Positions 1 through 9,087 of a stretch of 64,000 nucleotides of DNA are shown piece by piece. The notes beneath the pieces were generated by a model that had not been told where the DNA came from, ran no database searches, and saw only the letters and a list, made by a program, of their open reading frames with translations. Every line of letters begins with the position of its first letter. The stretch's first letter is position 1. A program made the translations under genes and the position numbers. This DNA is from Bin5 sp965204705. GTDB lineage: Bacteria > Chloroflexota > Anaerolineae > Caldilineales > Caldilineaceae. The stretch is taken from contig OZ242006.1 of assembly GCA_965204705.1 (NCBI GenBank), forward strand, positions 5,084,001 to 5,148,000, given 5' to 3'.

Positions 1-49
1 GTTGTCCGACCACAGGCCACCAGTGTTTTCAACACTAAGGGGGAATCCC

Positions 50-1348
50 ATGTTGAGGAATAGATGGATCCAGCTAGGCGGTCTTCTCATGATCACTACG
101 ATCATACTGTTGGCCTGCGTTCCGATTGCGTCGGAGGATGCGCCGGCGCAGCCCGCAGCAGCGGCCGAAACGGATAGCGAGGAGGCGGTGACCGCTGACT
201 CGGACAGCGGCGACGCAGACAGTGACGACAGCGGCGCTCTGGCGACGGCCAGCGTCAACGCGGGCGTGCCACAACTGAGCGGCGAACTGATCACGGATGG
301 TGTTCCACCTCCATTCCGCACGCGCGGTTTTTCTACCGACTTTTCGCGAAGAACAGTAGAGTGGGATTCGATCCTTTCCGGCGGCCCGCCCAAGGATGGT
401 ATTCCAGCGGTCGACAATCCGGAGTTTGAGTCGATATCTGCTGGGGATGAGTGGCTGGAGGCGGTGGATCCGGTGATCCTGTTCAGCCATGGCGACGAGG
501 CCCGCGCCTATCCTCTAAGCATCCTCATCTGGCACGAGATTGTGAACGACGAAATCGACGGCCAGCCGGTCTCGATCACATTCTGCCCGCTGTGCAACGC
601 CAGCATCGCTTTCGACCGCAATTTTGACGGTCAGGTCCTCGATTTCGGCACGACCGGTCGGTTGCGCAACAGTGATCTGATCATGTACGACCGTCAGACG
701 GAGACATGGTGGCAACAGTTCACGGGCGAAGGAATCGTTGGCAAGTATGCCGGCGAGCAGTTGAACTTCCTTTCCAGCCAGGTGATTTCCTGGGGGGACT
801 TCAAAGAGGCCCATCCGGGTGGAGAAGTGCTGGCACGGCCGAACATGCCCCGCAACTACGGATACAACCCATATGTGGGATACGACAGCACATCCCGTCC
901 TTTCCTCTTCCAAGGCACACCGGATAGCCGCTTAGCGCCGGCCGAACGTGTTCTCGGCCTGACGACCGAGACTGAGGCCATCGCCTATCCATTCGCGGCG
1001 TTGGAGGAGGCCGGCGTCGTTCACGATTCGTTCGGCGAGGTTGAGCTTGCTATTTTCCACAAAGCCGGGCTGGCCAGCGCGTTAGACAGCTCCGTGATCA
1101 GTCAAGGCCGGGACATTGGCGCGGTGGCAGTCTTCGATCGGCAGGTCGGGGATCAGCTTCTGACCTTTTCCCCCAACGATGACGGCACTTTCAGCGACGC
1201 CGAGACGGGCAGCACCTGGGACATTCTGGGCGAGGCCGTCGACGGCGCCCTGGCGGGAGAGACGTTGACCCCGATCCTTCATTTCGATCACTTCTGGTTT
1301 GCGTGGGCGGCTTTCTTCCCGGCGACGGAGCTTTACAGTTCAAACTAA
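50..1348 (+). CDS. DUF3179 domain lipoprotein
   Basis: Secreted, probably lipid-anchored protein of 432 residues. It opens with a lipoprotein signal peptide: Arg near the start, a hydrophobic stretch, then a lipobox ILLAC with the anchor Cys at residue 23. An acidic, Ala/Ser/Asp-rich linker runs to about residue 75. The rest matches the DUF3179 family: a block with FSHGDEARAYPLSILIWHEI, then a Cys pair in the FCPLCNAS motif (C179, C182). The function of DUF3179 is not established. The open frame extends to a TTG at base 2, but the ATG at 50 is preferred because it follows a purine-rich AAGGGGGA and starts a clean signal peptide. It converges on the minus-strand membrane genes, with a hairpin between them. 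Confidence 0.85.
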   Translation: MLRNRWIQLGGLLMITTIILLACVPIASEDAPAQPAAAAETDSEEAVTADSDSGDADSDDSGALATASVNAGVPQLSGELITDGVPPPFRTRGFSTDFSRRTVEWDSILSGGPPKDGIPAVDNPEFESISAGDEWLEAVDPVILFSHGDEARAYPLSILIWHEIVNDEIDGQPVSITFCPLCNASIAFDRNFDGQVLDFGTTGRLRNSDLIMYDRQTETWWQQFTGEGIVGKYAGEQLNFLSSQVISWGDFKEAHPGGEVLARPNMPRNYGYNPYVGYDSTSRPFLFQGTPDSRLAPAERVLGLTTETEAIAYPFAALEEAGVVHDSFGEVELAIFHKAGLASALDSSVISQGRDIGAVAVFDRQVGDQLLTFSPNDDGTFSDAETGSTWDILGEAVDGALAGETLTPILHFDHFWFAWAAFFPATELYSSN

Positions 1349-1366
1349 GTTCAGCGGCCGGTGGTC

Positions 1367-1405
1367 GGCGGTTAGCGGATTCGCTGGCCGCCGGCTGCTG
1401 GTTTT
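1367..1405. terminator. Candidate bidirectional terminator hairpin
   Basis: An 11-bp stem (GGCGGTTAGCG at 1367-1377 with CGCTGGCCGCC at 1382-1392, two G:U pairs) encloses a GATT loop in the 56-bp gap between two convergent genes. A TTTT tract follows at 1402-1405, about ten bases after the stem, so it is not a textbook intrinsic terminator. Confidence 0.4.
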
Positions 1406-2208
1406 CATGGCTGCCAGCAGCTTCCGGCCAGGGACAACTCCTGAAAATTCAGGGGGGTTACACCTGTCTGATCGAGTCTGACCCGATAGCGGCGCCAGGG
1501 AAGATAGAAGAAGGTATACCCTCGCATGCAGACCTGTGCCTGCGGCTTGTCGATGTCGCCGAAGGCATCAGGCGCCTCCACCGGGACGTAACGAATATCC
1601 TCCAGGGCCAGGCGATGGACCCAGAAGCCCGTTACCCCGTAGGTTGATTCGGCGGCGCGACGGGCATTGACCGAGAGCCGCAACTGGTCGCCTGTTACAT
1701 GTGCGGCCGGCGGGCTGAGGTAGCGGGGCAGAAGGCCCCAGGACAGGAGGACGAACGTCACAAAGGACACCAGCCGAAAACGAAGCCCCCTCTCTCGCAA
1801 CTGGATAGCCTCGCTGAGAATGCGCCAGAGAACCACACCCCCGAACAGCAGCAACCACAACAGCAGCAGATTCAGGATAAAGTCGCCGATATAGATCTGA
1901 ACTGATCCGGCGGTGGAAAGTGTGGCGAAGGGGAGAGGGAAACCGATGCGACCGGGGCAGAGGTCAATGCATCCGGCGCTGTGGGGCGGGACGACGAACA
2001 TATAGTAGGCCGCCACATTCAACGCCATACCGAACAGAAGCGTGCCGGCAAAGACTCCGTACCAGCGGCCGGTTTGCTGGGTCCACCAGATCACCAGCAG
2101 GGCACCCAGAATCAGGCCGACAATCCCCAGGATAAGATGTGTGATGCCGGCGAAATGCAACAGGCCTTCAGGCCAAATTGCAGTTGCCACCGGCCATTGA
2201 CCACGCAT
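1405..2208 (-). CDS. Multi-spanning membrane protein, unknown function
   Basis: A protein of 267 residues that I do not recognise. It has an N-terminal hydrophobic helix pair (ILGIVGLILGALLVIWW, then VFAGTLLFGMALNVAAYYMF), further helices around FILNLLLLWLLLFGGVVLW and VSFVTFVLLSWGLL, and a soluble C-terminal part. The start is placed at the ATG at 2208 because it overlaps the stop of the upstream gene as TGATG; a GTG three bases earlier is also possible. That overlap implies translational coupling with the SH3-like/propeller protein upstream, so both probably act in the same envelope structure. It ends just short of the convergent DUF3179 gene. Confidence 0.6.
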   Translation of the reverse strand: MRGQWPVATAIWPEGLLHFAGITHLILGIVGLILGALLVIWWTQQTGRWYGVFAGTLLFGMALNVAAYYMFVVPPHSAGCIDLCPGRIGFPLPFATLSTAGSVQIYIGDFILNLLLLWLLLFGGVVLWRILSEAIQLRERGLRFRLVSFVTFVLLSWGLLPRYLSPPAAHVTGDQLRLSVNARRAAESTYGVTGFWVHRLALEDIRYVPVEAPDAFGDIDKPQAQVCMRGYTFFYLPWRRYRVRLDQTGVTPLNFQELSLAGSCWQP

Positions 2209-4760
2209 CACCGGCGAATCCGAACAGGACCGGAATAGCGCTGCCAGCAGAGGAAGATGCGGTCATAGTATCCCGGCAGCTGGCCTCGCATTTCGGGCCG
2301 CCCTCTACCCGTCCACTCCTCCAGCCTTGGAACCCTATTTCCCGATCTTGCACTGATTAGAACCGAACCATCGGCGCAGGCAGCATAGTCCCCTATCACG
2401 TCGCCCAGCGGGTAGAGATAGGAAGAGCGGGCTGCGGAGCCGGTTTTGCGCAGGTCCACTTCGGTGATACCGAATATCTCCAGCGAAAAGACGCCCTGAG
2501 GTGAAAAACGGCTACGGGCAAGGAGGATCCGATCATCGTCCCGCCAAGCCACCTGCGGGGCGAAGAATTCGAATTTTGTCTGGGTTTGGGCGCTCAACCG
2601 GCCATGGGCCCCGGCGCCGTTGGGAGCCATCTCCCGCACCCACAGCTGATTGGCGGGGCGCACAAAGCCGACGGTCAAGCTCGGATGCTGCGGATCATAG
2701 GCAAGATGGGCCAGGCGGCTGTTGCCGGGGCTGAGCAGGAACGGCCCGCGATAGATGCCCTCGGGCGCCAGCCGACTCACGTCGATTTCTCCCTCCGCAT
2801 TCAGATCGACGCGGTACAGCCCGGTATACTGACGCCCTGCATCCAGATTGGCGGTATCGATCACGAATGAACGCATGTCGGCGGTGCCGGCGAGGGCTGC
2901 GATCAGCGTTGGTTCGGTTGAGGCGCCGGCACTTCCCCCCAACAAGGAGGTAGAGGCCTGCACGCGCAGAACGATCTCGGCATCCTGGCTGTCGTAGTGC
3001 CATAGCCGCCACTGATCCAGTCCGACCTGCGGCATTTCGATCCACCAGATATCGCCGCGCTCATCGGCCACGATGCCACGCACACCGTTGAAAGGATAGG
3101 CCTGGAAGGAGAGTCCGATACCGTCTCCGCGCACATACAGGAAGCCGTTTCGGTCGGCGGGCGCGTTGGCATCGGGGACTACGAATCCTTCGGCGCCATC
3201 GAAGACCGGCAGCACGCTCTGTCCGGTTTCGCGAACTACGGTCACCACACCGTCCTGGTGCAGGAGGAAGACTCCTGGGTCGCCACGCCTCCCCAGCAGT
3301 GCAACCGCCTTGCCGCTCTCTTTGGCTGCGCCGAAGGTCGGCACATCCATGCGTTTCACGCGCTGGAACTCAGGAGGAGCGGCGACGCGCATGCTTGAGA
3401 CGATCACGCGCCCGCCATCTTCTTTGCGCCCTGCCACATAGACCCTTGTACCGGGCCAGAGGAAGTCGGTTCCGGCGTCCAGCCATTCACCCCGGGAGGC
3501 CCCAAAGATTCCGCTCCACATCATGATCTGCTCTGCAAGCGGGTCGATATCCAGCATCAGGACTTCACCGCTGTCGGTGCGAACGGAAAGCAGTTCGGTA
3601 GGATCGGCCGGATCCGTCTCGTCGAGCACGGTCGCCGCAAATTCATCGGCCTGAGGAGGAGGGACCTGCGCTGGTTGCAGGTCGATGGCGTACAGTTCCA
3701 CGGGTATGTAGTCGTCTGCTGGCGTCGAAGAAGTGCGTGTGGCAGTCGACGTTGGCGTGGCCGTGACAGTCGGGGTAAGTGTCGCCGTCGACGTTGGCGT
3801 CTGTGTCGGTGTCAGAGTTGGTGTCAGAGTTGGCGTCAGTGTAGGCGTGAATGTCGGTGTTTCCGTTGCCGTCGGCGCGGGCGTCACTGTTGACGTCGCC
3901 GTCATCGTAGGCGGTGCTGTCGGGGTGGCAGTCAGGGTGGGGGGCAGCGTGTCCGTCGCGCCCTCAGTAGTTTCGATTGGGGGTGGTGTCACCCTTATCC
4001 CAATACCGGGCGGGCGGGAGCCGAACGGTCGAATGCGGATGCCCTCATCGGTATAGTTCAGCAGCTTCGTCAGATCGCCGTCGATCTCCAGTAGCTCGAC
4101 TGCCATCCAACCTTCCTTGCCGTCCAGCTCCGTCCTCGGATCGGTTACTTTCAGCAGGACCCAGGTACCGCTGGCGACGATTCCCCCGATGGTGACCTGG
4201 ACATCCTGACCGAGGCGCTCGAGTACGTCATCCTGTGTGGAGGGCCCGGCCCGCAGACGGGCGGGGAACAGAACGACATGGCCCGTCACATTGTCAGGCG
4301 CGCCAATTTCGATTTCCGAAGGAAAGACACTGATCGGCACATAAAGTTCCGTCGCTGTCGGCGTTGGCGTGGCGGTCGGTGTCCAAGTTGGTGAAGGGGT
4401 CGCCGCGTCGGTCGATGTCAGCGCCGGCGCGGGGCTGCCTGTAGCCGTTGCCGTCGAAGCTGAGGCGTCGGTTGCCGTAGGGGAAACAGTCGCGACATCG
4501 GCCTGAACGGCCAACGCGGCGGGGGTGGGGGTGGCCGCAGGTGTGTTCGCCGACTGTTCCGATTGCTGCGCCGAAACATCGGTCGAACTGCTGTCGGCAA
4601 CTGGCAAGGCGGACGGGTTGACATCGCGCAGCAGGAGCGACAGGAGCACCAGCAGGGAAATGACGATGGCGAAAACCACGCCGGCCGCAAGTGGATTCCC
4701 CCATAACAGGCTTCGCCCGGCGGCCAGGGTTTTCCCCAAACGCAGGAATCTATTGTTCAT
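2208..4760 (-). CDS. Membrane-anchored SH3-like and beta-propeller-like protein with Thr-Pro linkers
   Basis: A protein of 850 residues. Residues 1-22 are basic and 23-44 form one transmembrane anchor, so the rest should lie outside the membrane. Residues 50-140 are Ser/Thr/Pro/Ala-rich. Residues about 160-228 look like a bacterial SH3 domain (ARLRAGPSTQDD, then EGWMAVELLEI). Residues 258-346 are a nearly pure Thr-Pro repeat (TPTLTPTLTPT). The C-terminal 460 residues contain repeated WWIE/LWHYD/ILLAR strands suggesting a beta-propeller. Thr-Pro linkers of this kind are common in secreted Chloroflexota proteins. It lies 52 bp downstream of the Ig-like membrane protein and overlaps the next gene, so the three look like one operon. 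No enzymatic function is evident. Confidence 0.65.
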   Translation of the reverse strand: MNNRFLRLGKTLAAGRSLLWGNPLAAGVVFAIVISLLVLLSLLLRDVNPSALPVADSSSTDVSAQQSEQSANTPAATPTPAALAVQADVATVSPTATDASASTATATGSPAPALTSTDAATPSPTWTPTATPTPTATELYVPISVFPSEIEIGAPDNVTGHVVLFPARLRAGPSTQDDVLERLGQDVQVTIGGIVASGTWVLLKVTDPRTELDGKEGWMAVELLEIDGDLTKLLNYTDEGIRIRPFGSRPPGIGIRVTPPPIETTEGATDTLPPTLTATPTAPPTMTATSTVTPAPTATETPTFTPTLTPTLTPTLTPTQTPTSTATLTPTVTATPTSTATRTSSTPADDYIPVELYAIDLQPAQVPPPQADEFAATVLDETDPADPTELLSVRTDSGEVLMLDIDPLAEQIMMWSGIFGASRGEWLDAGTDFLWPGTRVYVAGRKEDGGRVIVSSMRVAAPPEFQRVKRMDVPTFGAAKESGKAVALLGRRGDPGVFLLHQDGVVTVVRETGQSVLPVFDGAEGFVVPDANAPADRNGFLYVRGDGIGLSFQAYPFNGVRGIVADERGDIWWIEMPQVGLDQWRLWHYDSQDAEIVLRVQASTSLLGGSAGASTEPTLIAALAGTADMRSFVIDTANLDAGRQYTGLYRVDLNAEGEIDVSRLAPEGIYRGPFLLSPGNSRLAHLAYDPQHPSLTVGFVRPANQLWVREMAPNGAGAHGRLSAQTQTKFEFFAPQVAWRDDDRILLARSRFSPQGVFSLEIFGITEVDLRKTGSAARSSYLYPLGDVIGDYAACADGSVLISARSGNRVPRLEEWTGRGRPEMRGQLPGYYDRIFLCWQRYSGPVRIRR
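3732..3985. repeat. Low-complexity Thr-Pro coding repeat
   Basis: Degenerate hexamer repeats of the form GGTGTC/GGCGTC (plus strand), densest at 3790-3860. They encode the Thr-Pro linker of the 850-residue membrane protein on the minus strand. Slippage here would change the linker in steps of two residues without breaking the frame. Confidence 0.7.
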
Positions 4761-4812
4761 CGGCCGCGCTCAGCGTGCGAAGAGGCAGCGCATTTCTCAG
4801 GATTCGACGTCA

Positions 4813-5595
4813 TCAGTTCTGTACTGTTACCGTCACGCTACAGGGTTGCGGATAGTTGCCGGTGGCATCCACCACCACGACCCGAATGACATAGGCGCCA
4901 TTCGCCATGGCAGTGCTGTTCAAATTACCGAGAAGGCCGCCGTCCACGGGGTTTTGGGCACCGTCAAAGTAGTTGAAATTCTGATTTGCGCCGCTGGGCG
5001 CAAACTCCAGCTTGTAGAAGGAGAATCGATCGTGCTGGGCTGTACCCACTATCGGGACCTGACCGCTTACGACGGCCCCGTTTCCCGGCGACAGTATGAC
5101 TGAACGACCGTCGGGGCAGAGTGCCGGAGAGACGGGAAGGGGATTGGGCGTGGGATCAGACTGCTCCGGCTGTGTATCTTCCTCCTGGTTGTCCGGCACA
5201 GGTGTGGAGACAACGATGCGGGTTGGCAACGGGGTCGGCGTGGGTGGTTCCGGTGTGAACGTCGGCGTGGGAAGCAGGTTAGACAGTGACTCATTTGGGG
5301 ACGTTGAGGAGTCGTCCTGCGATGAAAGAACTGAGGAGGACTCCGCCGCGAGCATTGCCTCGCGCAGCGTTGTGCTGGCGAAATAGGTGAAACCCATTAC
5401 CACAAGCATCAGCAACGCTGAGAGAAAGATGCGATAGAGATCGTCTATCGCTTTGTCTCGCTCCAGGGAGAAGACGGCCTGTCGTCGCTCGGCGCGCACC
5501 TGCCACGTGCGATAAAGTTGAAATAGAGCCAGCAGACCACACGTTGCATAGATATAAGGTGCAATGTTGGCAATGGCCTCAACCAGAAAACCCAT
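4813..5595 (-). CDS. Membrane protein with C-terminal Ig-like domain
   Basis: A protein of 260 residues. Two transmembrane helices lie near residues 8-28 and 56-76, separated by a basic loop (RAERRQAVFSLERDKAIDDL). A Pro/Thr-rich spacer covers about 105-150 (LLPTPTFTPEPPTPTPLPT). The C-terminal 95 residues read as an Ig-like beta-sandwich: SPGNGAVVSGQVPIVGTA, then ANGAYVIRVVVVDATGNYP, a signature seen in many extracellular Ig-like domains. It is the first gene of the minus-strand trio and lies 288 bp from the divergent gamma-glutamyltransferase gene. Its function is unknown; a role in holding or displaying surface structures is inference. Confidence 0.65.
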   Translation of the reverse strand: MGFLVEAIANIAPYIYATCGLLALFQLYRTWQVRAERRQAVFSLERDKAIDDLYRIFLSALLMLVVMGFTYFASTTLREAMLAAESSSVLSSQDDSSTSPNESLSNLLPTPTFTPEPPTPTPLPTRIVVSTPVPDNQEEDTQPEQSDPTPNPLPVSPALCPDGRSVILSPGNGAVVSGQVPIVGTAQHDRFSFYKLEFAPSGANQNFNYFDGAQNPVDGGLLGNLNSTAMANGAYVIRVVVVDATGNYPQPCSVTVTVQN

Positions 5596-5883
5596 TGGCA
5601 GTTACTAAACCGGGACGCCAAACAGCCTAGCCGGTTGCCTCGGGAAACGGGTCCAGGAGCAAGATGGCAACCAGGAGGAAATGGAATAAACCCTATCCAA
5701 ACAGTCTACCGTAGCCGCGTATTTCCGCCAAAAAAGATCTGAATTCTCAGTTAGGGAGGGCCTGGGCGTGATGGCTACGGCGCGGATGCGATCGATGACC
5801 GCTTTGCCTATTCCCTGCCAATGGACTATCATGAATAGTCTATTCCATTTGCCCGTATCGGAAGGCTTCAGAAAGATCTGTCT

Positions 5884-7557
5884 ATGAATTTCGATTTCGT
5901 TTTTCGCTCGCGCCGCAGCAATGTTCTTGCGCGCAACGGACTGGTTGCCACCAGTCAACCGCTTGCTGCCCAGGCCGGATTGTCGATCCTGCAGGCGGGC
6001 GGCAACGCAGCTGACGCCGCCATCGCCACAGCAGCAGCCCTGAACGTGGTCGAGCCGACCTCCACCGGAATTGGCGGCGACTGTTTCGCCTTGTACTGGG
6101 ATGCCAAAACGGAACGTGTGACCGCGCTCAACGGGTCCGGCCGATCGGCAAGCGCGGCGTCGATCGAGGAACTGCGCCGTCTTGGTTACTCGGGCATGCC
6201 CCGGTTTACCGGCCACAGCGTCAGCATACCCGGTACCGTTGCCGGTTGGAGCGATCTGCTGGAAAAGCACGGCAACATGACCTTGGGCGATGTACTCGGG
6301 CCTGCCATTGATCTGGCTGAAGAGGGCTACCCCGTCACCGAGTGGATTGGGCGGGGGTGGGCTTCCCAAGAAGCAAAACTCCGGCGTTCACCTGACTGGA
6401 TCAGCGGCGACCTGGATAACGGACCGGAGCAGCCCAGCGGTCATGAGCTTCTCATAGACGGCTGCGCGCCGCGGCCGGGGCAGGTGATGCGTATCCCCAC
6501 TTTAGGTCAGACGCTGCGGGCCATCGCTGCGGACGGCAGGAAAGCGATCTATGCCGGAGCGTTTGCTGACAATCTGAGCGAGCACGTACAGCGCTACGGT
6601 GGCTGGATAACGCCGGAGGATATGGCGGCCCATACGAGCACCTGGCATGAGCCCATCACGGCTGATTTTGGTGATGTTCGCCTGTACGAATGCCCGCCCA
6701 ACGGGCAGGGGTTGGCGGCTATCATCGCCGCCAATCTGGCGGACGGCTTCGATCTGGCGGAAATGTCCAGCGTCGATCGATTGCACACGCTGGTGGAGTG
6801 TATGCGCATTGGCTACGCCGAGGCCCAGCAGTGGGTCTGTGATGTCGATGTGGCGCCTATCCCCCTGAGCACACTTGCCAGCAGGGCCTATGCCGATCAG
6901 AGACGCGGGGAGATCGACCCGCAGCGCGCGGCAGCGTCGGTTACCAGCGGTTATCCTATGGCCGGTTCAGATACCGTCTATCTATCTACCGCGGACGGCG
7001 AGGGGAACGCGTGCAGTTTCATCAACAGCCTCTACCAGGGAACGGGCACCGGGCTGGTTGTGCCCGGGAGCGGGGTCAGCCTGCAGAACCGGGCTGCCCT
7101 CTTCGTACTCGACCCCGACCATCCCAATTGTCTCGCTCCGAACAAGCGCCCCTACCACACGATTATCCCGGCGATGACGACCCGGGGGGGTGCGTTGCAT
7201 GCCAGCTTCGGCGTGATGGGAGGCTATATGCAGCCCCAGGGGCATCTGCAGATGCTGGTCAACATGGTGGCCCTGGGCATGAGCCCTCAGCAGGCACTGG
7301 ACATGCCCCGCTGGTCGTTGAGCGGCCCGCATGCAGGATTGGGCGCGGAAGAAGAAGGAGGCCTGTTGGCAATCGAGGAAGGCTGGGACTATGACATCCT
7401 GGCGGAAATGTCGCGCCGCGGACATCAGGTGGTTCCGGTGAATGGGGCGGGGCGGAGCGGTTTCGGGGGCGGTCAGATCATCGCCCGCGATCCGGATAGC
7501 GGTGTCCTGACAGGGGGGAGCGACCCTCGCAAGGACGGCTGCGCGGTCGGCTGGTAA
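5884..7557 (+). CDS. ggt: Gamma-glutamyltransferase family protein
   Basis: An N-terminal nucleophile hydrolase of 557 residues, a normal family length. Early landmarks are VATSQPLAAQAGLSILQAGG and NAADAAIATA, then STGIGGDCFALYW. The self-cleavage nucleophile is predicted as Thr364 in GSDTVYLSTADGEGN, giving a large chain of about 363 and a small chain of 194 residues. Downstream are VVPGSGVSLQNR and the RPYHTIIPAM block typical of the family. There is no obvious signal peptide, so it resembles the cytosolic YwrD-like branch more than the periplasmic E. coli enzyme. Likely reactions are hydrolysis or transfer of gamma-glutamyl groups; some relatives act on other gamma- or N-acyl bonds. A 6-bp inverted repeat (GACTAT/ATAGTC, 5824-5840) sits 44 bp upstream and could be an operator. 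Confidence 0.9.
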   Translation: MNFDFVFRSRRSNVLARNGLVATSQPLAAQAGLSILQAGGNAADAAIATAAALNVVEPTSTGIGGDCFALYWDAKTERVTALNGSGRSASAASIEELRRLGYSGMPRFTGHSVSIPGTVAGWSDLLEKHGNMTLGDVLGPAIDLAEEGYPVTEWIGRGWASQEAKLRRSPDWISGDLDNGPEQPSGHELLIDGCAPRPGQVMRIPTLGQTLRAIAADGRKAIYAGAFADNLSEHVQRYGGWITPEDMAAHTSTWHEPITADFGDVRLYECPPNGQGLAAIIAANLADGFDLAEMSSVDRLHTLVECMRIGYAEAQQWVCDVDVAPIPLSTLASRAYADQRRGEIDPQRAAASVTSGYPMAGSDTVYLSTADGEGNACSFINSLYQGTGTGLVVPGSGVSLQNRAALFVLDPDHPNCLAPNKRPYHTIIPAMTTRGGALHASFGVMGGYMQPQGHLQMLVNMVALGMSPQQALDMPRWSLSGPHAGLGAEEEGGLLAIEEGWDYDILAEMSRRGHQVVPVNGAGRSGFGGGQIIARDPDSGVLTGGSDPRKDGCAVGW

Positions 7558-7617
7558 CAGGATAACGGCTGCAACGATCAAGGTGCCCCTAACATCAGGC
7601 AAGTCCGAGGTTATTGA

Positions 7618-9042
7618 ATGGGTCTAATTCCCACGGTGTCATTCGCACCGGTTCGTCAGAAGATGGAAGGCGCGGGTCTGGACGACCTGTTGATTCGCAG
7701 TTTCGAACATTACTACGCGCAGCTCTGCGCCGGCGCCACAGGTTACATCCCCGGCGCCAGCGCACGCCCACCATCAGATGTAGCTGACAGCTCCACGGCA
7801 ATCTGTTTTCGTGAAGAGGGCCTGGACGCGCTCAGCCGGCTCGTCGTTGTGAAGCTAAACGGTGGACTCGGTGCGACGATGGGTCTGCATGGGCCGAGAT
7901 CGCTGCTGATGGTGAAGGACGGGCTGCGCTTTCTCGATATTATCGTGCGTCATGTCCTGCACCTGCGCCAGAAGATGACGGCCCGACTGCCCCTCATCTT
8001 CATGAACAGCTACAGTACGCAGGAAGCAACCCAACAGGCACTTACCGCCTACACACAACTTGCCAAAGGCGGAGCTGGCAGCCTGCCTCTTACCTTTCTG
8101 CAGAACAAGGTTCCCAAGATTTGGCAGAAGACACTGGAGCCCGTAGCGTGGCCTCAAGACCCGGCCAAGGAGTGGTGCCCACCCGGACACGGTGACATTT
8201 ACCCCACTCTGCACATGAGCAGCCTGCTCAGAAAGATGCTCTCTCTTGGGTACGAATACATGTTCATCAGTAACGCCGACAACCTTGGCGCAACTGTCGA
8301 CACCGATATTCTCGGGTATTTCGCGGCCCGCCAACTGCCCTTTCTTATGGAAGTAACTGCCCGCACAGCGGCCGACCGAAAGGGGGGCCACCTTGCCCAA
8401 GGCCCTGATGGACGGCTCCTGCTGCGGGAGATCGCCCAGTGCCCACCCGAGGAGATCGAGCAGTTTCAGGACATCGAACGCTACCGTCTGTTCAATACCA
8501 ACAATCTGTGGATTCACCTGCCCTCATTGCGAGAGCTGCTGCAGGAACGGGACGGTTTTCTGGATCTGCCGATGATCGTCAACAACAAGCCGGTGGACCC
8601 TTCCCGCCCGAACTCTCCAGCGGTTTACCAATTGGAAACCGCAGTTGGCCTTGCGATCTCCGCGTTCGACGGCGCGCAGGCGATCCGAGTGCCGCGCAAC
8701 CGCTTTATGCCGGTCAAACGATGTAATGACTTGCTTGCGCTGCGCTCCGATGCCTACCGGCTGAGCCAGCAGCAGTGCATCGGTCTGGATCCGCGGCGGG
8801 GTACCGGCCCATTCCCTGGGGGCGCGCCCCTTGTCGAACTGGACGATTGTTTCTACCAGTTTATCGACCAGATCCAGGAACGATTTCCACAAGGGCCGCC
8901 TTCGCTGCTCCGGTGCCGCAGCTTTTCCGTTGCAGGCCCTTACACATTTGGCGCCGCTGTAACTGTGGAAGGCGACGTTACCTTGTCAAACGACTCAGAC
9001 ACACCGGTCGTCATCCCCGACGGCGCCGTCCTTTCCGGGTAG
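7618..9042 (+). CDS. UTP--glucose-1-phosphate uridylyltransferase (UDPGP family)
   Basis: A protein of 474 residues of the eukaryotic-type UDP-sugar pyrophosphorylase family, distinct from the short bacterial GalU. The nucleotide-binding signature KLNGGLGATMG is at residues 79-89, followed by GPRSLLMVKDGLRFLD. Further family blocks are SNADNLGATVDTDILGYFA and FNTNNLWIHLPSLRELL, plus a C-terminal beta-helix-like segment (VTVEGDVTLSND). It should make UDP-glucose from UTP and glucose-1-phosphate, supplying glycosyltransferases and polysaccharide synthesis such as those at 15.9-21.1 kb. An alternative UDP-sugar specificity cannot be excluded. It lies 60 bp after the gamma-glutamyltransferase on the same strand; GAGG upstream of the ATG is a plausible ribosome site. 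Confidence 0.9.
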   Translation: MGLIPTVSFAPVRQKMEGAGLDDLLIRSFEHYYAQLCAGATGYIPGASARPPSDVADSSTAICFREEGLDALSRLVVVKLNGGLGATMGLHGPRSLLMVKDGLRFLDIIVRHVLHLRQKMTARLPLIFMNSYSTQEATQQALTAYTQLAKGGAGSLPLTFLQNKVPKIWQKTLEPVAWPQDPAKEWCPPGHGDIYPTLHMSSLLRKMLSLGYEYMFISNADNLGATVDTDILGYFAARQLPFLMEVTARTAADRKGGHLAQGPDGRLLLREIAQCPPEEIEQFQDIERYRLFNTNNLWIHLPSLRELLQERDGFLDLPMIVNNKPVDPSRPNSPAVYQLETAVGLAISAFDGAQAIRVPRNRFMPVKRCNDLLALRSDAYRLSQQQCIGLDPRRGTGPFPGGAPLVELDDCFYQFIDQIQERFPQGPPSLLRCRSFSVAGPYTFGAAVTVEGDVTLSNDSDTPVVIPDGAVLSG

Positions 9043-9087
9043 GCAGGCTGCCGGCGGCCGCTGGTTGGTCGGCCACGTTCGGGGCCG

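Noticed and set aside
3770..3860. Short regular repeats that could suggest a CRISPR array
   Set aside because: The period is 6-12 bp within a coding linker, without unique spacers or cas genes.
3733..4056. A Gly-Val-repeat plus-strand frame
   Set aside because: It is the complement of the Thr-Pro linker repeat, not a separate elastin-like protein.
5605..6369. A 254-codon minus-strand frame over the gamma-glutamyltransferase start
   Set aside because: It overlaps the conserved N-terminus of the enzyme in antisense and has no domain.
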